A stretch of DNA of 64,000 bases from Halomonas sp. CUBES01. GTDB taxonomy: Bacteria; Pseudomonadota; Gammaproteobacteria; Pseudomonadales; Halomonadaceae. The stretch lies in contig NZ_JAJLLW010000007.1 of assembly GCF_020991005.1 (NCBI RefSeq), positions 1 to 64,000 of the forward strand, given 5' to 3'. The notes under the pieces were generated by a model. That model was not told the DNA's origin, did not search any database, and saw only the letters and a list, made by a program, of their open reading frames with translations. This document shows, piece after piece, positions 9,085 to 19,838 of the stretch. The first letter of the stretch is position 1. The number at the start of each line of letters is the position of its first letter. The translations under genes and the position numbers were made by a program.

Positions 9085-9193
9085 CGCATGAGTCACCAGT
9101 GTTCGTCTGGCGTGTGATCAAGGCATCGATGGTTCCCCCACCGGGGGCGCGCATACGTTACACTGTGCGCCTCATAATGAAGGAGGACACTGC

Positions 9194-11116
9194 GTGACCC
9201 TGTTACGACTCGAACAGCTGCAACTTGCCTACGGCACCCAGGTATTGCTCGACCGCGCCGATCTCACGGTTGAGAGAGGCGAGCGGCTGGCACTAGTCGG
9301 GCGCAATGGCACCGGTAAGTCCACTCTGCTGAAATTGGTTGCCGGTGATATTCAGGCCGACGATGGCTCGATCTGGCGCGCGCCTGGCCTGAAGATTGGT
9401 GTGCTCGCTCAGGAACTGCCCGACTCCTCCGGCATGACGATTTTTGACATGGTCGCCCAAGGGTTGCCGGAGGCGGGGGAGCTGCTTTCCGAGTATCAGC
9501 ATCTGATCAACGACCCCGACCCCGACATGAATCGCATGGCGACCCTGCAAAGCCGTCTGGAAGACATTGACGGCTGGTCGTTTCACCAGCGCATCGATGT
9601 TGTACTGACCCGTCTGGGGCTACCCCCCGAGGCCGAGATGAGCGCGCTTTCCGGCGGCTGGCGGCGGCGCGTAGCGCTGGCCCGTGCACTGGTTGCCGAA
9701 CCCGACCTGCTGCTCCTAGACGAACCGACCAACCATCTGGATCTGGATACCATCGCCTGGCTGGAAGAACAGCTCCTGGCCTTTAACGGCGCCGTGTTGC
9801 TGATCACCCACGACCGGGCGTTTCTTTCCAAACTGGCGACCCATATTCTGGAACTGGATCGCGGTAAGCTGGGGCGCTATCCCGGTGACTATGCCGAGTA
9901 CCAGGCGCGTAAACAGCACGAACTGGAAGTCGAAGCGCGGGAAAACGCCGAGTTTGATAAAAAGCTGGCGCAGGAAGAAGTCTGGATTCGCCAGGGCATC
10001 AAGGCGCGCCGGACGCGTAACGAAGGCCGGGTGAGGGCGCTCGAGGCAATGCGCAATGAGCGCAGTCAGCGCCGTGAGCGGCAAGGCACCGCCAATCTGT
10101 CGGTGGATAGCGGTGAACGAACCGGCAAGCGCGTCGTCAAGCTGAAAGGCGTCAGTCAGCGGTTTGGCGATGACACCATTATCCGTGATCTGAATCTTGA
10201 AGTGATGCGCGGCGACCGGATTGGCTTCCTGGGGCGCAACGGGGCGGGCAAGACCACGCTGCTCAAGATCCTGCTGGGCGAAATCGAGCCCACTGAAGGC
10301 ACGGTGCAACTGGGTACCAATCTCAAGGTGGCCTATTTCGATCAGCTGCGCGCGGGGCTCGAGCTTGAAAAAACCGTCTACGATAACGTGGCCCAAGGTA
10401 GCGACCGGGTTAGCGTAGGCGGCAAGGACCGCCACGTGATGAGCTATCTACAGGATTTCCTGTTCACGCCCGACCGCGTACGCCAGCCGGTGAAAGCGCT
10501 CTCGGGGGGCGAGTCAAACCGCCTGTTGCTGGCCAAGCTGTTTACCCAGCCGGCCAACGTCCTGGTGCTTGATGAGCCCACCAACGACCTGGACATGGAG
10601 ACCCTCGAACTCCTCGAAGAACTGCTGCTCAACTTCGAGGGCACGTTGCTGCTGGTGTCCCACGACCGGACCTTCATGGATAACGTGGTCACCAGCATGT
10701 TGGCGTTTGAAGGCGACGGCGTGGTACGCGAATACGTGGGTGGCTATACCGACTGGATCCGTCAGGGAGGCAAGCTGCCGCCCGCGCCCTGGGAAGGAGC
10801 GGCCCGGCAAAACACCGAGCCCACCTCGAGCGTTGCAAAAGAAAAGCCCAGCACGCCGGCCGCGCCGGCGACTAAACCCGTCAAGCTTTCCTACAAACTG
10901 CAGCGGGAGCTGGATGAGCTGCCCGCGCAGATCGAGCGCCTGGAAAGCGACGTGGAAGCACTGGAAAAAGAAGCCGGTGATCCAGCGTTCTATCAGCAGG
11001 AGTCGACGGTTGTGACCGCTAGGCTGCAGGCGCTGGAGCAGGCACAGGAAGCGCTGGAAGCCGCGATGGAGCGCTGGATGGCGCTCGAAGCCATGGCCAA
11101 CGGCGAACAGGGCTGA
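9194..11116 (+). CDS. uup: ABC-F ATPase Uup
   Basis: 640-aa soluble protein with two ABC ATPase domains and no membrane segments. ABC-F proteins act at the ribosome; E. coli Uup also influences transposon excision. First domain: Walker A GRNGTGKST (about 37), LSGGW signature and LLLLDEPTNHLD. Second domain: GRNGAGKTT (about 347), LSGGESNR and LVLDEPTNDLD. The linker EEVWIRQGIKARRTRNEGR and the long charged coiled-coil C-terminus (LSYKLQRELDELP onward) are typical of Uup rather than YheS. GTG start with AAGGAGGA upstream. A shared terminator separates it from the opposing usp gene. Confidence 0.93.
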   Translation: MTLLRLEQLQLAYGTQVLLDRADLTVERGERLALVGRNGTGKSTLLKLVAGDIQADDGSIWRAPGLKIGVLAQELPDSSGMTIFDMVAQGLPEAGELLSEYQHLINDPDPDMNRMATLQSRLEDIDGWSFHQRIDVVLTRLGLPPEAEMSALSGGWRRRVALARALVAEPDLLLLDEPTNHLDLDTIAWLEEQLLAFNGAVLLITHDRAFLSKLATHILELDRGKLGRYPGDYAEYQARKQHELEVEARENAEFDKKLAQEEVWIRQGIKARRTRNEGRVRALEAMRNERSQRRERQGTANLSVDSGERTGKRVVKLKGVSQRFGDDTIIRDLNLEVMRGDRIGFLGRNGAGKTTLLKILLGEIEPTEGTVQLGTNLKVAYFDQLRAGLELEKTVYDNVAQGSDRVSVGGKDRHVMSYLQDFLFTPDRVRQPVKALSGGESNRLLLAKLFTQPANVLVLDEPTNDLDMETLELLEELLLNFEGTLLLVSHDRTFMDNVVTSMLAFEGDGVVREYVGGYTDWIRQGGKLPPAPWEGAARQNTEPTSSVAKEKPSTPAAPATKPVKLSYKLQRELDELPAQIERLESDVEALEKEAGDPAFYQQESTVVTARLQALEQAQEALEAAMERWMALEAMANGEQG

Positions 11117-11122
11117 ACAATA

Positions 11123-11147
11123 AAAAGGCGCCGCTGGGGCGCCTTTT
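11123..11147. terminator. Bidirectional terminator between uup and usp
   Basis: A 10-bp stem (11123-11132 with 11138-11147) with a 5-nt loop. The plus strand ends in TTTT. The minus strand gives TTTTTATT and so serves the universal stress gene better. Confidence 0.85.
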
Positions 11148-11171
11148 GGCTGAGCGATAGAAGGTGCTAGC

Positions 11172-11624
11172 TCATTCGTCGCTTTCTTCGCCTTTCTTGC
11201 CGACGCGAACTGCCAGCACGTCGCACTGCGCACCGTGCAGAACGCCGGTGGAGGTGGAGCCCAGCAGCAGCGCAAACCCGTGGCGACCGTGGGAGCCGAC
11301 GACGATCAAGTCGACCCCATGCTCCTCGGCAAAGCGGTGAATCTCGGTGTCCGGCATGCCCACCACCACGTGTTGATTTTCCTCAGCGATGTGGGGCGCA
11401 GCAATGTCAGCCAGCCGTTTCTTGGCGTGGTCGTCAAGCTGGTCCTGGATGCTGGTCAAGTCCATCGGGATATCGCCGCCGTAGGCAAAGCCAAGCGGTT
11501 CAAGGGTATGCATGATGGAAATCTTGGCCTGGTCGTTGCGCTCGGCAATCGCCACGGCACGCTCCAGGATCTTGTGCGAGTCTTTGGTCAAGTCGACGGC
11601 AACCAATATATGGTGATAGCTCAT
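11172..11624 (-). CDS. Universal stress protein, UspA family
   Basis: 150-aa single-domain Usp protein. Features: the opening strand YHHILVAVDLTKDS, the VGMPDTEIHRFAEE region, and the nucleotide-binding loop VVGSHGRHGFALLLGSTS near the C-terminus. Such proteins bind ATP or AMP and act in stress survival; the exact role is not readable. Start ATG with GAGGAGA upstream. Single gene, sharing its terminator with uup. Confidence 0.9.
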   Translation of the reverse strand: MSYHHILVAVDLTKDSHKILERAVAIAERNDQAKISIMHTLEPLGFAYGGDIPMDLTSIQDQLDDHAKKRLADIAAPHIAEENQHVVVGMPDTEIHRFAEEHGVDLIVVGSHGRHGFALLLGSTSTGVLHGAQCDVLAVRVGKKGEESDE

Positions 11625-11770
11625 GGCGTATCTCCTCAGTGAGTAACAAGCAGTGTTCTAACGCTAATGTGCTCTACTTTAGGTGGCATGCCCAATCTTA
11701 ACAACGACCTGGATCATGGTTTTTATGATCTCGCTATTCAAGTGTGGTTCAGTTTGAAGGAAATGTAGAA

Positions 11771-12304
11771 ATGGAATGGTTAATTATCGTGTTTATCATG
11801 CTGTTCGTGTTTGCCCCGGTGATGTGGCTCAAGCCCAGTCCCCGCCAGAAGCGAACCATGGCCATGCGTAACCACGCAAGTCGTAAAGGGGTAACGGTCA
11901 AGGAAGAAAAGCCGCCGATGCACGCCTTCAAGGGCACGATGCCGGCGTATCGCTGGCATTTTCCCAAACAGCAGCCGGGTCCGGACTTCGTGCTGGTGCG
12001 TGACGAGCATGCCAGCGCAGCGCTAGAACCCTATCACGCCGGCTGGCGGTGGCGTGTCGCGCCGTTGAAGCCGATTCCCCCTGGCGCCGCAGCGCCGCTC
12101 AAGGCGCTGCTCGAACGCCTGCCGCTGGATGCCATGTTGCTCGAATCAACGCCCAACGCCCTGACGCTATGGTGGTGGGAGTCTCAAGATGCGACACGCT
12201 TCGATACGTATCTGGACGACTTTAATCAGCTGCGCGACCAGCTCTCCGGGCAGGCGGATCGTGCCTCACAATCCCCCGATCTGTCAGGAAGCCGCTTCCT
12301 GTAG
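11771..12304 (+). CDS. Hypothetical single-pass membrane protein
   Basis: 177-aa protein with one N-terminal membrane helix (MEWLIIVFIMLFVFAPVMWL), followed by a basic stretch (PSPRQKRTMAMRNHASRKG), so the bulk is probably cytoplasmic. The remainder is tryptophan-rich (HAGWRWRVAPL, LWWWESQD). I do not recognise a family; the size and layout loosely recall proteins mis-annotated as YajC. Start ATG 11771, with AAGGAA upstream; a farther start at 11744 is in frame. The 3' end overlaps the opposing MarR gene by 21 nt. Confidence 0.65.
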   Translation: MEWLIIVFIMLFVFAPVMWLKPSPRQKRTMAMRNHASRKGVTVKEEKPPMHAFKGTMPAYRWHFPKQQPGPDFVLVRDEHASAALEPYHAGWRWRVAPLKPIPPGAAAPLKALLERLPLDAMLLESTPNALTLWWWESQDATRFDTYLDDFNQLRDQLSGQADRASQSPDLSGSRFL

Positions 12305-12736
12305 ATCCCGCGCCTGAATGGCAAGGCCATTCTGCTCAATGCGCTCGAGCCATTCGCCCAGCTGCTCCAAGTCAGCCTCCGACAGGCCTTCGAACATTTC
12401 TTTTCTGGCCTCCTGAGCGACACTGTCGATTTGCTCGAGCAGTGGCATGGCGGCAGCCGTCAGGTAGATACGTTTACTTCGGCGGTCGCTGTCGCAAGCG
12501 CGCCGCTCCACCAGGCCCTGTTCTTCCAGCTGGCTGAGCGTGCGCACCAGAGACGGCGCTTCAACGCCTATGGCGCGGGCCAGGTCGCATTGAGGCTGAC
12601 CATCGCCCAGACGCCAGAGATGGTACAGCGTCACCCAACGCGTTTGCGTGAGGCCAAGCGGCGCCAAGCGTCGGTCCAATATCGAACGCCATAGGTGGGG
12701 CAGGCGAGCAATGCGAAAACCAATTGATGATGCCAT
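12284..12736 (-). CDS. MarR/SlyA family transcriptional regulator
   Basis: 150-aa winged-helix regulator. The order is dimerisation helix (RLPHLWRSILDRRLAPLGL), then TQTRWVTLYHLWRLGDG and the recognition helix CDLARAIGVEAPSLVRTLSQLEEQGLVER, split here for length, then the wing CDSDRRSKRIYLT. The opening TQTRWVTL is characteristic of the SlyA branch. Target and ligand are unknown. It converges on the unknown membrane protein and is preceded by a 70-nt gap from the DUF5924 gene on the same strand. Confidence 0.85.
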   Translation of the reverse strand: MASSIGFRIARLPHLWRSILDRRLAPLGLTQTRWVTLYHLWRLGDGQPQCDLARAIGVEAPSLVRTLSQLEEQGLVERRACDSDRRSKRIYLTAAAMPLLEQIDSVAQEARKEMFEGLSEADLEQLGEWLERIEQNGLAIQARDLQEAAS

Positions 12737-12806
12737 GATCAGCTAGTTACCAGTCAAAGTTAATAGTGGGATTGTCATAATCTCGGGCGCTTAATGCAAG
12801 ACGTGA

Positions 12807-13964
12807 TCAGTCTTCCTCGTCGTCTGGGTCGGCATCGCGGTCACGGCCGGCAATGAAACGTTGAAGGTTGAGCTTGCTCATCCCCGCCGCACGAATCTTG
12901 CTATCGGCCAGCGTCGCCTTACTCACATCATCGCTGACGGTAAACCGAATCAGCCCCAGGCGTTGACCACTGTCGGTCATGATGTCCACACGCCAGCGCC
13001 CGCTGGGGTCTTCGGGGAAGTTCAGCTTGTGGCTCCATGCGCGGTAGCCTTGTTCGCGTCCGCCGCTGATATCCAGATCGACCACGTCCAGGCGTTCGCC
13101 GTTGTGATGCCACACGTGGGAAATCGTTTCACTCAGCCCGCGCGGTGCACGAATCGCCGTGTATACATACAGCCCCTCCTGTTTAACCGCCTGTGGGGTC
13201 AATGGCGTTGAGCCACGCGGCTCGCGCTGCTGTATGTTGAGTGCCGGTGATAGCGCGGTCCCGGTCATCCACAGGCTGGCGGGGGGCACCCACGCGCGGC
13301 CAAACCAGGCAAGGCTCGCCAGCAGTGCCATCATCGCCAGCAACGATAGCCAGCCGCCCAATGAGCGTTGTTTCAGGAGGTGCCAGACACTCGGCAGAGC
13401 GGTCACCAGGGTGATGGCAATGGCCAGCAACAGGCTCTCGCCGGTGGTCAGGTGGAGCATGATGGGCAGTGTCACCAGCACTACCAGAAATACGCACATC
13501 GCATGAAACAGGAAATACAGGCTGCGCCATTTGCCGGCGATCCTGTAGTAGAGCGGATCGATGATCGACACGACGGCCATCGCCATCACGCTCGCGGCAA
13601 AGACGCTCTGGCCGCTGTTCCAGACGGTGGTGATCAGGATGAACGGCAGGGTGAAAAACAACGTTTCCTGATGGATCATCTGCGCGATAAAGGCCGCGAC
13701 CCCCTTGGGTAGCGTGGGATAGCCGCGGTTGGCGAGCCAGCGCCCGACCAGGCTTTCCGAGAGCAGTAACAGCCAGGCAAACAGCAATCCCAGCGCCAAG
13801 GCGGCCCCCAGCCACTGCTGCCGATCTACCAGAAAGAAGCTGCCCAGGCCCGCCGCAAACGCCAGAGGTGGCCAGAGCCAGGCCCAAGGTTTTAAACGAA
13901 CGACGAGGCGTTCAACAAACGATTGCAGCGCGGCGATGCGTGTCTGTGTGAGCAGCGTGCTCAT
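12807..13964 (-). CDS. DUF5924 family membrane protein with C-terminal DUF2914 domain
   Basis: 385-aa protein. The N-terminal two thirds hold about seven hydrophobic segments (for example LWPPLAFAAGLGSFFLV and LFTLP-type helices through residue 240). The C-terminal part is a soluble domain with HVWHHNGERLDVVDLD and GRWRVDIMTDSGQRLG, which fits DUF2914, followed by an acidic tail DPDDEED. No function is known. It is on the same strand as, and upstream of, the MarR gene. The 212-nt gap to fadB holds divergent promoters. Confidence 0.75.
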   Translation of the reverse strand: MSTLLTQTRIAALQSFVERLVVRLKPWAWLWPPLAFAAGLGSFFLVDRQQWLGAALALGLLFAWLLLLSESLVGRWLANRGYPTLPKGVAAFIAQMIHQETLFFTLPFILITTVWNSGQSVFAASVMAMAVVSIIDPLYYRIAGKWRSLYFLFHAMCVFLVVLVTLPIMLHLTTGESLLLAIAITLVTALPSVWHLLKQRSLGGWLSLLAMMALLASLAWFGRAWVPPASLWMTGTALSPALNIQQREPRGSTPLTPQAVKQEGLYVYTAIRAPRGLSETISHVWHHNGERLDVVDLDISGGREQGYRAWSHKLNFPEDPSGRWRVDIMTDSGQRLGLIRFTVSDDVSKATLADSKIRAAGMSKLNLQRFIAGRDRDADPDDEED

Positions 13965-14105
13965 AACAACATAATCCAGGTGATCAAGGTGCCATGATCC
14001 TATCAGCCTGAACGTATGGCGGGGAGCGCTGGTCGTATATGATTAGCGAATTAGCCGAAAGTCAGGGCTTGACGTTCTTGGGCAACTCAACCAAGCTTAC
14101 GCAAT

Positions 14106-14119
14106 CAAACGACCGTATG
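14106..14119 (+). promoter_or_regulatory. PsrA-like operator upstream of fadBA
   Basis: CAAAC-N4-GTATG lies 57 nt before the fadB start. The known Pseudomonas PsrA pattern is [GC]AAAC-N2-4-GTTT[GC], so one base differs. A TTGACG hexamer at 14069-14074 could be the -35 element. The assignment rests on pattern match and on the neighbouring gene only. Confidence 0.35.
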
Positions 14120-14175
14120 AAATGCGAGGCGCGTCCCTTTGCTGGGGTTCGCCCGAACTTGTGGAGAGAGCGCGG

Positions 14176-16353
14176 ATGATCTATCAAGGCAATGCCATCA
14201 CGGTGGAACGTCGTGACACCCAAGGTGGCAATGACATCGCAATGCTCACTTTCGATTTGAAAGATGAGTCCGTCAACAAGCTGTCCAGCGCCGTGGTGAC
14301 TGAGCTGGGAGAGGCCGTCAAAGCCCTTCAGGCAGAAACCGGGCTGCAGGGGCTGGTCATTGGCAGTGCCAAAGAAGCCTTTATTGTCGGCGCCGACATT
14401 ACCGAGTTCCACACCCTGTTCGATAAAGGCGAAGAGTACCTGGTGGAAATGAACCTCAAGGTACATGACATCTTCAATGCCATTGAAGATCTGCCTTTCC
14501 CCACGGTCACGGCGATCAACGGGCTGGCGTTGGGCGGCGGTTGCGAAGTGCTGCTGACCACCGATTTCCGCGTGATGAGCGAAAAGGCCAAGATTGGCCT
14601 GCCGGAAACCAAGCTGGGCATTCTGCCGGGCTGGGGCGGTTGCGTGCGTCTGCCGCGGCTGATCGGCGCCGACAATGCGATTGAATGGATCGCCGGCGGT
14701 ACGGAAAACCGTGCCGACGCTGCACTCAAGATGGGAGCCGTCGATGCCGTCGTCGCTCACGAGCTGCTCGAAAGCGCCGCGCTGGACATCCTCGACCGCG
14801 CTAATGCCGGCGAGCTCGACTATCAAGCGCGCCGCGACGAAAAGACCAGCCCGCTCAAGCTCAATGCCATCGAGCAGATGATGGCCTTTGAAACCGCCAA
14901 GGGTTATGTAGCAGGCAAGGCGGGGCCGCACTATCCCGCGCCGGTCGAAGCCATCAAGGTAATCCAGAAGGGCGCTGGTGAGGAACGTGGTCGGGCTCAG
15001 GCGATCGAGGCCAAGGCCTTTGCCAAGCTGGCACTGAGCAGCGTGGCGTTCAACCTGGTGGGCCTGTTCCTCAACGATCAGGTGGTCAAGAAAAAAGGCA
15101 GCCAGTACGAGAAGCAGGCGCAGCCGGTCAACCAGACCGCAGTGCTGGGCGCGGGTATCATGGGCGGCGGTATCGCCTATCAAAGCGCCTCGAAAGGCAC
15201 GCCCATCCTGATGAAAGATATCAAGGATGACGCCATCGAGCTGGGCCTCAAGGAAGCTCGCAAGCTGTTTGCCAAGCAAGTCGAGCGTAACAAGCTGACC
15301 ACTGAGCAAATGGCCGAAAAGCTCTCCAATATTCGTCCAACGCTCTCCTACGGCGATTTCGGCAATGTCGACCTGGTGGTCGAGGCCGTGGTCGAAAACC
15401 CCAAGGTCAAGGACGCCGTGTTGACCGAAGTAGAGGGTATGGTAAGCGAGAATACGATTCTTACCTCCAACACCTCGACCATTTCGATCAACCGCCTGGC
15501 CAGGAACCTGAAGCGTCCGGAAAACTTCTGCGGTATGCACTTCTTTAACCCGGTGCACCGTATGCCGCTGGTGGAAGTAATCCGCGGTGAGAAAACCTCG
15601 GATGCCGCGGTAGCCGCCACGGTCGCCTACGCGCGTGCCATGGGCAAAACGCCGATCGTGGTCAACGACTGCCCAGGGTTTCTGGTCAACCGGGTGCTTT
15701 TCCCGTACTTCGGTGGTTTCAGCTTCCTGGTCGAGCAGGGCGCCGACTTCCAGCACGTCGACAAGGTAATGGAGAAGTTTGGCTGGCCGATGGGGCCTGC
15801 GTATCTGCTGGACGTGGTCGGCATGGATACGGCGGTTCACGCCAACGAGGTCATGGCCGAAGGCTTCCCCGATCGGATGGCCCGGGATGGCAAGACCGCC
15901 ATCCAGGTCATGTACGACAACGAGCGTCTCGGGCAGAAGAATGACAAGGGCTTCTACGCCTACGAGGAAGATAAAAAAGGTAAGCCCAGGAAAGTCAGCG
16001 ACGATCAGGCCTATGCCTTGATCAAAGACGTTGTCAACGATCAGAAAGCGTTTTCCGACGAGGACATCATTGCCCGCATGATGGTGCCGCTGTGCATGGA
16101 GACCGTGCGCTGCCTGGAAGACGGTATTGTCGCGACGCCCGCCGAAGCCGACATGGCGCTGATTTACGGCATTGGTTTCCCGCCCTTCCGCGGTGGTGCC
16201 CTGCGCTACATCGACGCCATGGGCGTTGCCGAGTTCGTCAAGCTGGCCGAAGGCCTGGCCGACGAACTGGGGCCACTCTACGCGCCCACCGACAAGCTGC
16301 GCCAGATGGCCGAAAGCGGCGAGCGTTTCTACACCGCAGGCGCTCAGGCCTAA
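14176..16353 (+). CDS. fadB: Fatty acid oxidation complex alpha subunit FadB
   Basis: 725-aa multifunctional enzyme: enoyl-CoA hydratase/isomerase and 3-hydroxyacyl-CoA dehydrogenase of beta-oxidation. Hydratase domain (about 1-190) has [12 protein letters not shown] and [15 protein letters not shown]. The NAD-binding dehydrogenase motif [10 protein letters not shown] begins near residue 322, with [12 protein letters not shown] and [11 protein letters not shown] following. The start [10 protein letters not shown] matches the family; an upstream frame extension lacks homologous sequence. It is followed 21 nt later by fadA, with which it forms the alpha2-beta2 complex. Confidence 0.96.
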   Translation: MIYQGNAITVERRDTQGGNDIAMLTFDLKDESVNKLSSAVVTELGEAVKALQAETGLQGLVIGSAKEAFIVGADITEFHTLFDKGEEYLVEMNLKVHDIFNAIEDLPFPTVTAINGLALGGGCEVLLTTDFRVMSEKAKIGLPETKLGILPGWGGCVRLPRLIGADNAIEWIAGGTENRADAALKMGAVDAVVAHELLESAALDILDRANAGELDYQARRDEKTSPLKLNAIEQMMAFETAKGYVAGKAGPHYPAPVEAIKVIQKGAGEERGRAQAIEAKAFAKLALSSVAFNLVGLFLNDQVVKKKGSQYEKQAQPVNQTAVLGAGIMGGGIAYQSASKGTPILMKDIKDDAIELGLKEARKLFAKQVERNKLTTEQMAEKLSNIRPTLSYGDFGNVDLVVEAVVENPKVKDAVLTEVEGMVSENTILTSNTSTISINRLARNLKRPENFCGMHFFNPVHRMPLVEVIRGEKTSDAAVAATVAYARAMGKTPIVVNDCPGFLVNRVLFPYFGGFSFLVEQGADFQHVDKVMEKFGWPMGPAYLLDVVGMDTAVHANEVMAEGFPDRMARDGKTAIQVMYDNERLGQKNDKGFYAYEEDKKGKPRKVSDDQAYALIKDVVNDQKAFSDEDIIARMMVPLCMETVRCLEDGIVATPAEADMALIYGIGFPPFRGGALRYIDAMGVAEFVKLAEGLADELGPLYAPTDKLRQMAESGERFYTAGAQA

Positions 16354-17556
<1,203 letters not shown>

Positions 17557-17582
17557 CCATGGCGTTAGTCAGAACGTAAAAC

Positions 17583-17607
17583 GGCACCCTTCGGGGTGCC
17601 TTTTTTT
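17583..17607 (+). terminator. Terminator of fadBA
   Basis: A 7-bp GC-rich stem (17583-17589 with 17594-17600) with a TTCG tetraloop, followed by T7. Confidence 0.93.
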
Positions 17608-17632
17608 GTTCGCGAGCGAGAGGGTAGATCGA

Positions 17633-18721
17633 CTAATCGGCCTGAAAGGCGCTGCGGTGGAAATTGGCCGCTGCCTCGACCTCTGCAATACCGCAGCTGT
17701 CCGGGACTGGGATTGTCTGGCCGGCAAGGACGGCAAGCACAGCGCGCGTCCCGTTGGCCAGCGATTCAAGGTTGTAGCCGCCTTCGAGCACAAAGACCAG
17801 GCGGCCGTCGCAGTGTTTTTCGGCCAACTGCTGTAAAAAGCCGGTCAAGGCGCCAAACCCGTCGTAGGAAACATTGAGGGCCAGGTCGTGCCAGTGTGGG
17901 TCAAAGCCGGCGGAGACGAGAATGATATCGGGTTTGAACCAGTCGGCTGCCGGTGCCAGGATGTCACGAAACGCCTTGAGATAGGCTTCATCTCCGGCGC
18001 CTGCCGGTAGCGGCACGTTGACGGTGGTGCCTTCGGCCAGGCCCGCGCCTACGTCTTGCAGATGGCCGGAGCCCGGATAGAAGGGCGCGGCGCGGTGGAT
18101 ATCAAAAAACATCACGTCGGGCTCGGCCCAGAAAATATCCTGGGTGCCGTTGCCGTGGTGGGCATCCCAATCGACGATCAAGACCCTTTCGCACCCCAGG
18201 GCGCTGCGCGCATGCGCTGCCGCGACTGCCACATTATTGAACAGACAAAAGCCACGCGCCCGCACGGGCTCGGCATGGTGACCCGGGGGCCGAACGAGCG
18301 CAAAGGCACTCTGGGTACGTTTTTCCATGACCGCCTCGACGGCGGCAATGGCGGTGCCGGCAGCGACTTCGGCGGCGTCCACGCTGCCCGGTGACACGGC
18401 GGTGGTATCCACATCCAGCCAGGCATTTTTGCCCCTCAAATGAAAGATGTCGCTCAGGTAGGAGGTGGTATGCACCCGGGCCAGCTGTTCGTGGGTGGCG
18501 GCTTTGCCACCCTCGACGACGAGCCCCTCGATCGGCGCCTTGTTGAGTAGCTGCTGGATAGCTTTTAGCCGACCGGGGTGTTCCGGGTATTTCCAGGGAA
18601 CAGAGAGCCCCGACAGCAGTTGCCGAATCCGTTTATCGATGCGGTCAGGTAGAAAATCGGCATCAATATTGGGCTCGTGGGCAAGTACGCGGTCGTCATA
18701 AAACGCGATGACTTTGTGCAT
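17633..18721 (-). CDS. Histone deacetylase-like amidohydrolase (class II type)
   Basis: 362-aa zinc enzyme of the arginase/deacetylase fold. Motifs: RPPGHHAEP with the paired histidines, VDWDAHHGNGTQ with zinc ligands, VSAGFDPHWHD and LEGGYNLESLA. Bacterial relatives deacetylate acetylpolyamines or act on unknown acyl-lysines; the substrate cannot be read here. Length is typical of bacterial HDAC-like amidohydrolases. It is monocistronic and convergent with fadBA, with the fadA terminator between. Confidence 0.9.
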   Translation of the reverse strand: MHKVIAFYDDRVLAHEPNIDADFLPDRIDKRIRQLLSGLSVPWKYPEHPGRLKAIQQLLNKAPIEGLVVEGGKAATHEQLARVHTTSYLSDIFHLRGKNAWLDVDTTAVSPGSVDAAEVAAGTAIAAVEAVMEKRTQSAFALVRPPGHHAEPVRARGFCLFNNVAVAAAHARSALGCERVLIVDWDAHHGNGTQDIFWAEPDVMFFDIHRAAPFYPGSGHLQDVGAGLAEGTTVNVPLPAGAGDEAYLKAFRDILAPAADWFKPDIILVSAGFDPHWHDLALNVSYDGFGALTGFLQQLAEKHCDGRLVFVLEGGYNLESLANGTRAVLAVLAGQTIPVPDSCGIAEVEAAANFHRSAFQAD

Positions 18722-18840
18722 AAATGGCTACCTGACATATTGGCAATGGCTAAGGGCAAGCGCACGCCTCGTGTTGACAGGTACTTGTATGACACGGCCG
18801 GCGCGACATGCTTTTTTACAGTAAGGCAGGCTTGGCGGCG

Positions 18841-19302
18841 TTATACAATGCCGTTTTCCAAGCTGAACGCTAAATATAGCCCTAGTTCTTCCACCTGGGG
18901 CACAAAATCGTCCTGCCAGTCGCCGCGCAGGATAAGCGGCGACTGGACCCATCGCCAACGTAGCCCGGTGACAATACTGTCTACCGCTCGTTGCGTGCCG
19001 GTGCCGTCGAGCCCCGCGCGAATGTACAGCGCACAGGGCAGTCCCTGCTGTTCTTCGATGACCCCATAGTAGCTGCGATCAAAGAAATCCTTGAGGGCAC
19101 CGCTCATGTACCCCAGGTTTTCCGTCGTGCCGAGCAAGATGCCATCGCAGGCCAGCACATCATCAGGGCCGGCCTCAAAGGGTGTCTTGACCACGCAGCG
19201 AACGTGTTCAAGCTCGGGATGGGTTGCACCTCGCCAGGCAGCGTCGCAGAGCGCCTGGGTGTTGGGCGAAGGGGTATGGGCAACAATGAGCAGTTGTTTC
19301 AT
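18841..19302 (-). CDS. Flavodoxin-like NAD(P)H-dependent reductase
   Basis: 153-aa flavodoxin-fold protein. The phosphate-binding start LLIVAHTPSPNTQAL and the LGTTENLGYMSGALKDFFDRSYY segment, which binds the flavin in this family, are both clear. It may act as an FMN-dependent oxidoreductase, but no substrate or partner is evident. A 119-nt gap separates it from the amidohydrolase gene on the same strand, and it is divergent from the DCC protein gene. Confidence 0.8.
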   Translation of the reverse strand: MKQLLIVAHTPSPNTQALCDAAWRGATHPELEHVRCVVKTPFEAGPDDVLACDGILLGTTENLGYMSGALKDFFDRSYYGVIEEQQGLPCALYIRAGLDGTGTQRAVDSIVTGLRWRWVQSPLILRGDWQDDFVPQVEELGLYLAFSLENGIV

Positions 19303-19383
19303 GGGGAGTAACCCGCGCGGTTGAGGTTTGCGTCGTTGGCGGGGCGTGCCAAACTGGCCGCTCGCCTACTGAGCAGAATCTAT

Positions 19384-19761
19384 ATGTCGACGACTGCCAT
19401 GATCAATGTGTATTACGATGCGATTTGCCCCATATGTCGCAAGGAACGGCGGCGCTTCGAGCGCTGGGCCGGCAAGCGGGCAGCGGAGATTGCCTGGCTT
19501 GATGTGACCGAGCATCAGGATCAACTGCGCGACAAGGGCGTCTCCCCGGAGGCTGCTCTGCGTTCGCTGCACATCGAGCTTGATGACGGCACGATGATCG
19601 AAGGGATCGATGCCTACCGGTTGCTCATGCAGCGCATACCGCTGCTGTATCCCGGTGCCTGGCTGATCGGCTTGCCGGGTATCAAGCAGGGCCTGCGTCG
19701 TTACTACGACCACTGGGTAAAAAAGCGTTTGCAGCGTGAGGGGCGGTGGCCACCCCAGTAG
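19384..19761 (+). CDS. DCC-family thiol-disulfide oxidoreductase-like protein (DUF393)
   Basis: 125-aa protein with the family signature YYDAICPICRKE near the N-terminus, a C-x2-C variant of the DCC box, followed by the RFERWAG helix and a C-terminal basic YYDHWVKKRL. These proteins have a thioredoxin-like fold and no settled function. The start is uncertain: ATG 19384 (MSTTAMINVYY) or ATG 19399 (MINVYY) both lack a clear ribosome site. The next gene begins 77 nt later. Confidence 0.8.
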   Translation: MSTTAMINVYYDAICPICRKERRRFERWAGKRAAEIAWLDVTEHQDQLRDKGVSPEAALRSLHIELDDGTMIEGIDAYRLLMQRIPLLYPGAWLIGLPGIKQGLRRYYDHWVKKRLQREGRWPPQ

Positions 19762-19838
19762 CGCTCGACTTATTGACAGCGCCGCGCTTTTTGACAAGGC
19801 TTGTCCCGTACTTTCACTTGATGATCAAGGAGACAGAG

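Noticed and set aside
14062..15840. A 592-codon open frame on the minus strand opposite fadB
   Set aside because: It mirrors fadB codon structure in high-GC DNA, has low-complexity composition and no recognisable domain, and the plus strand clearly encodes FadB.
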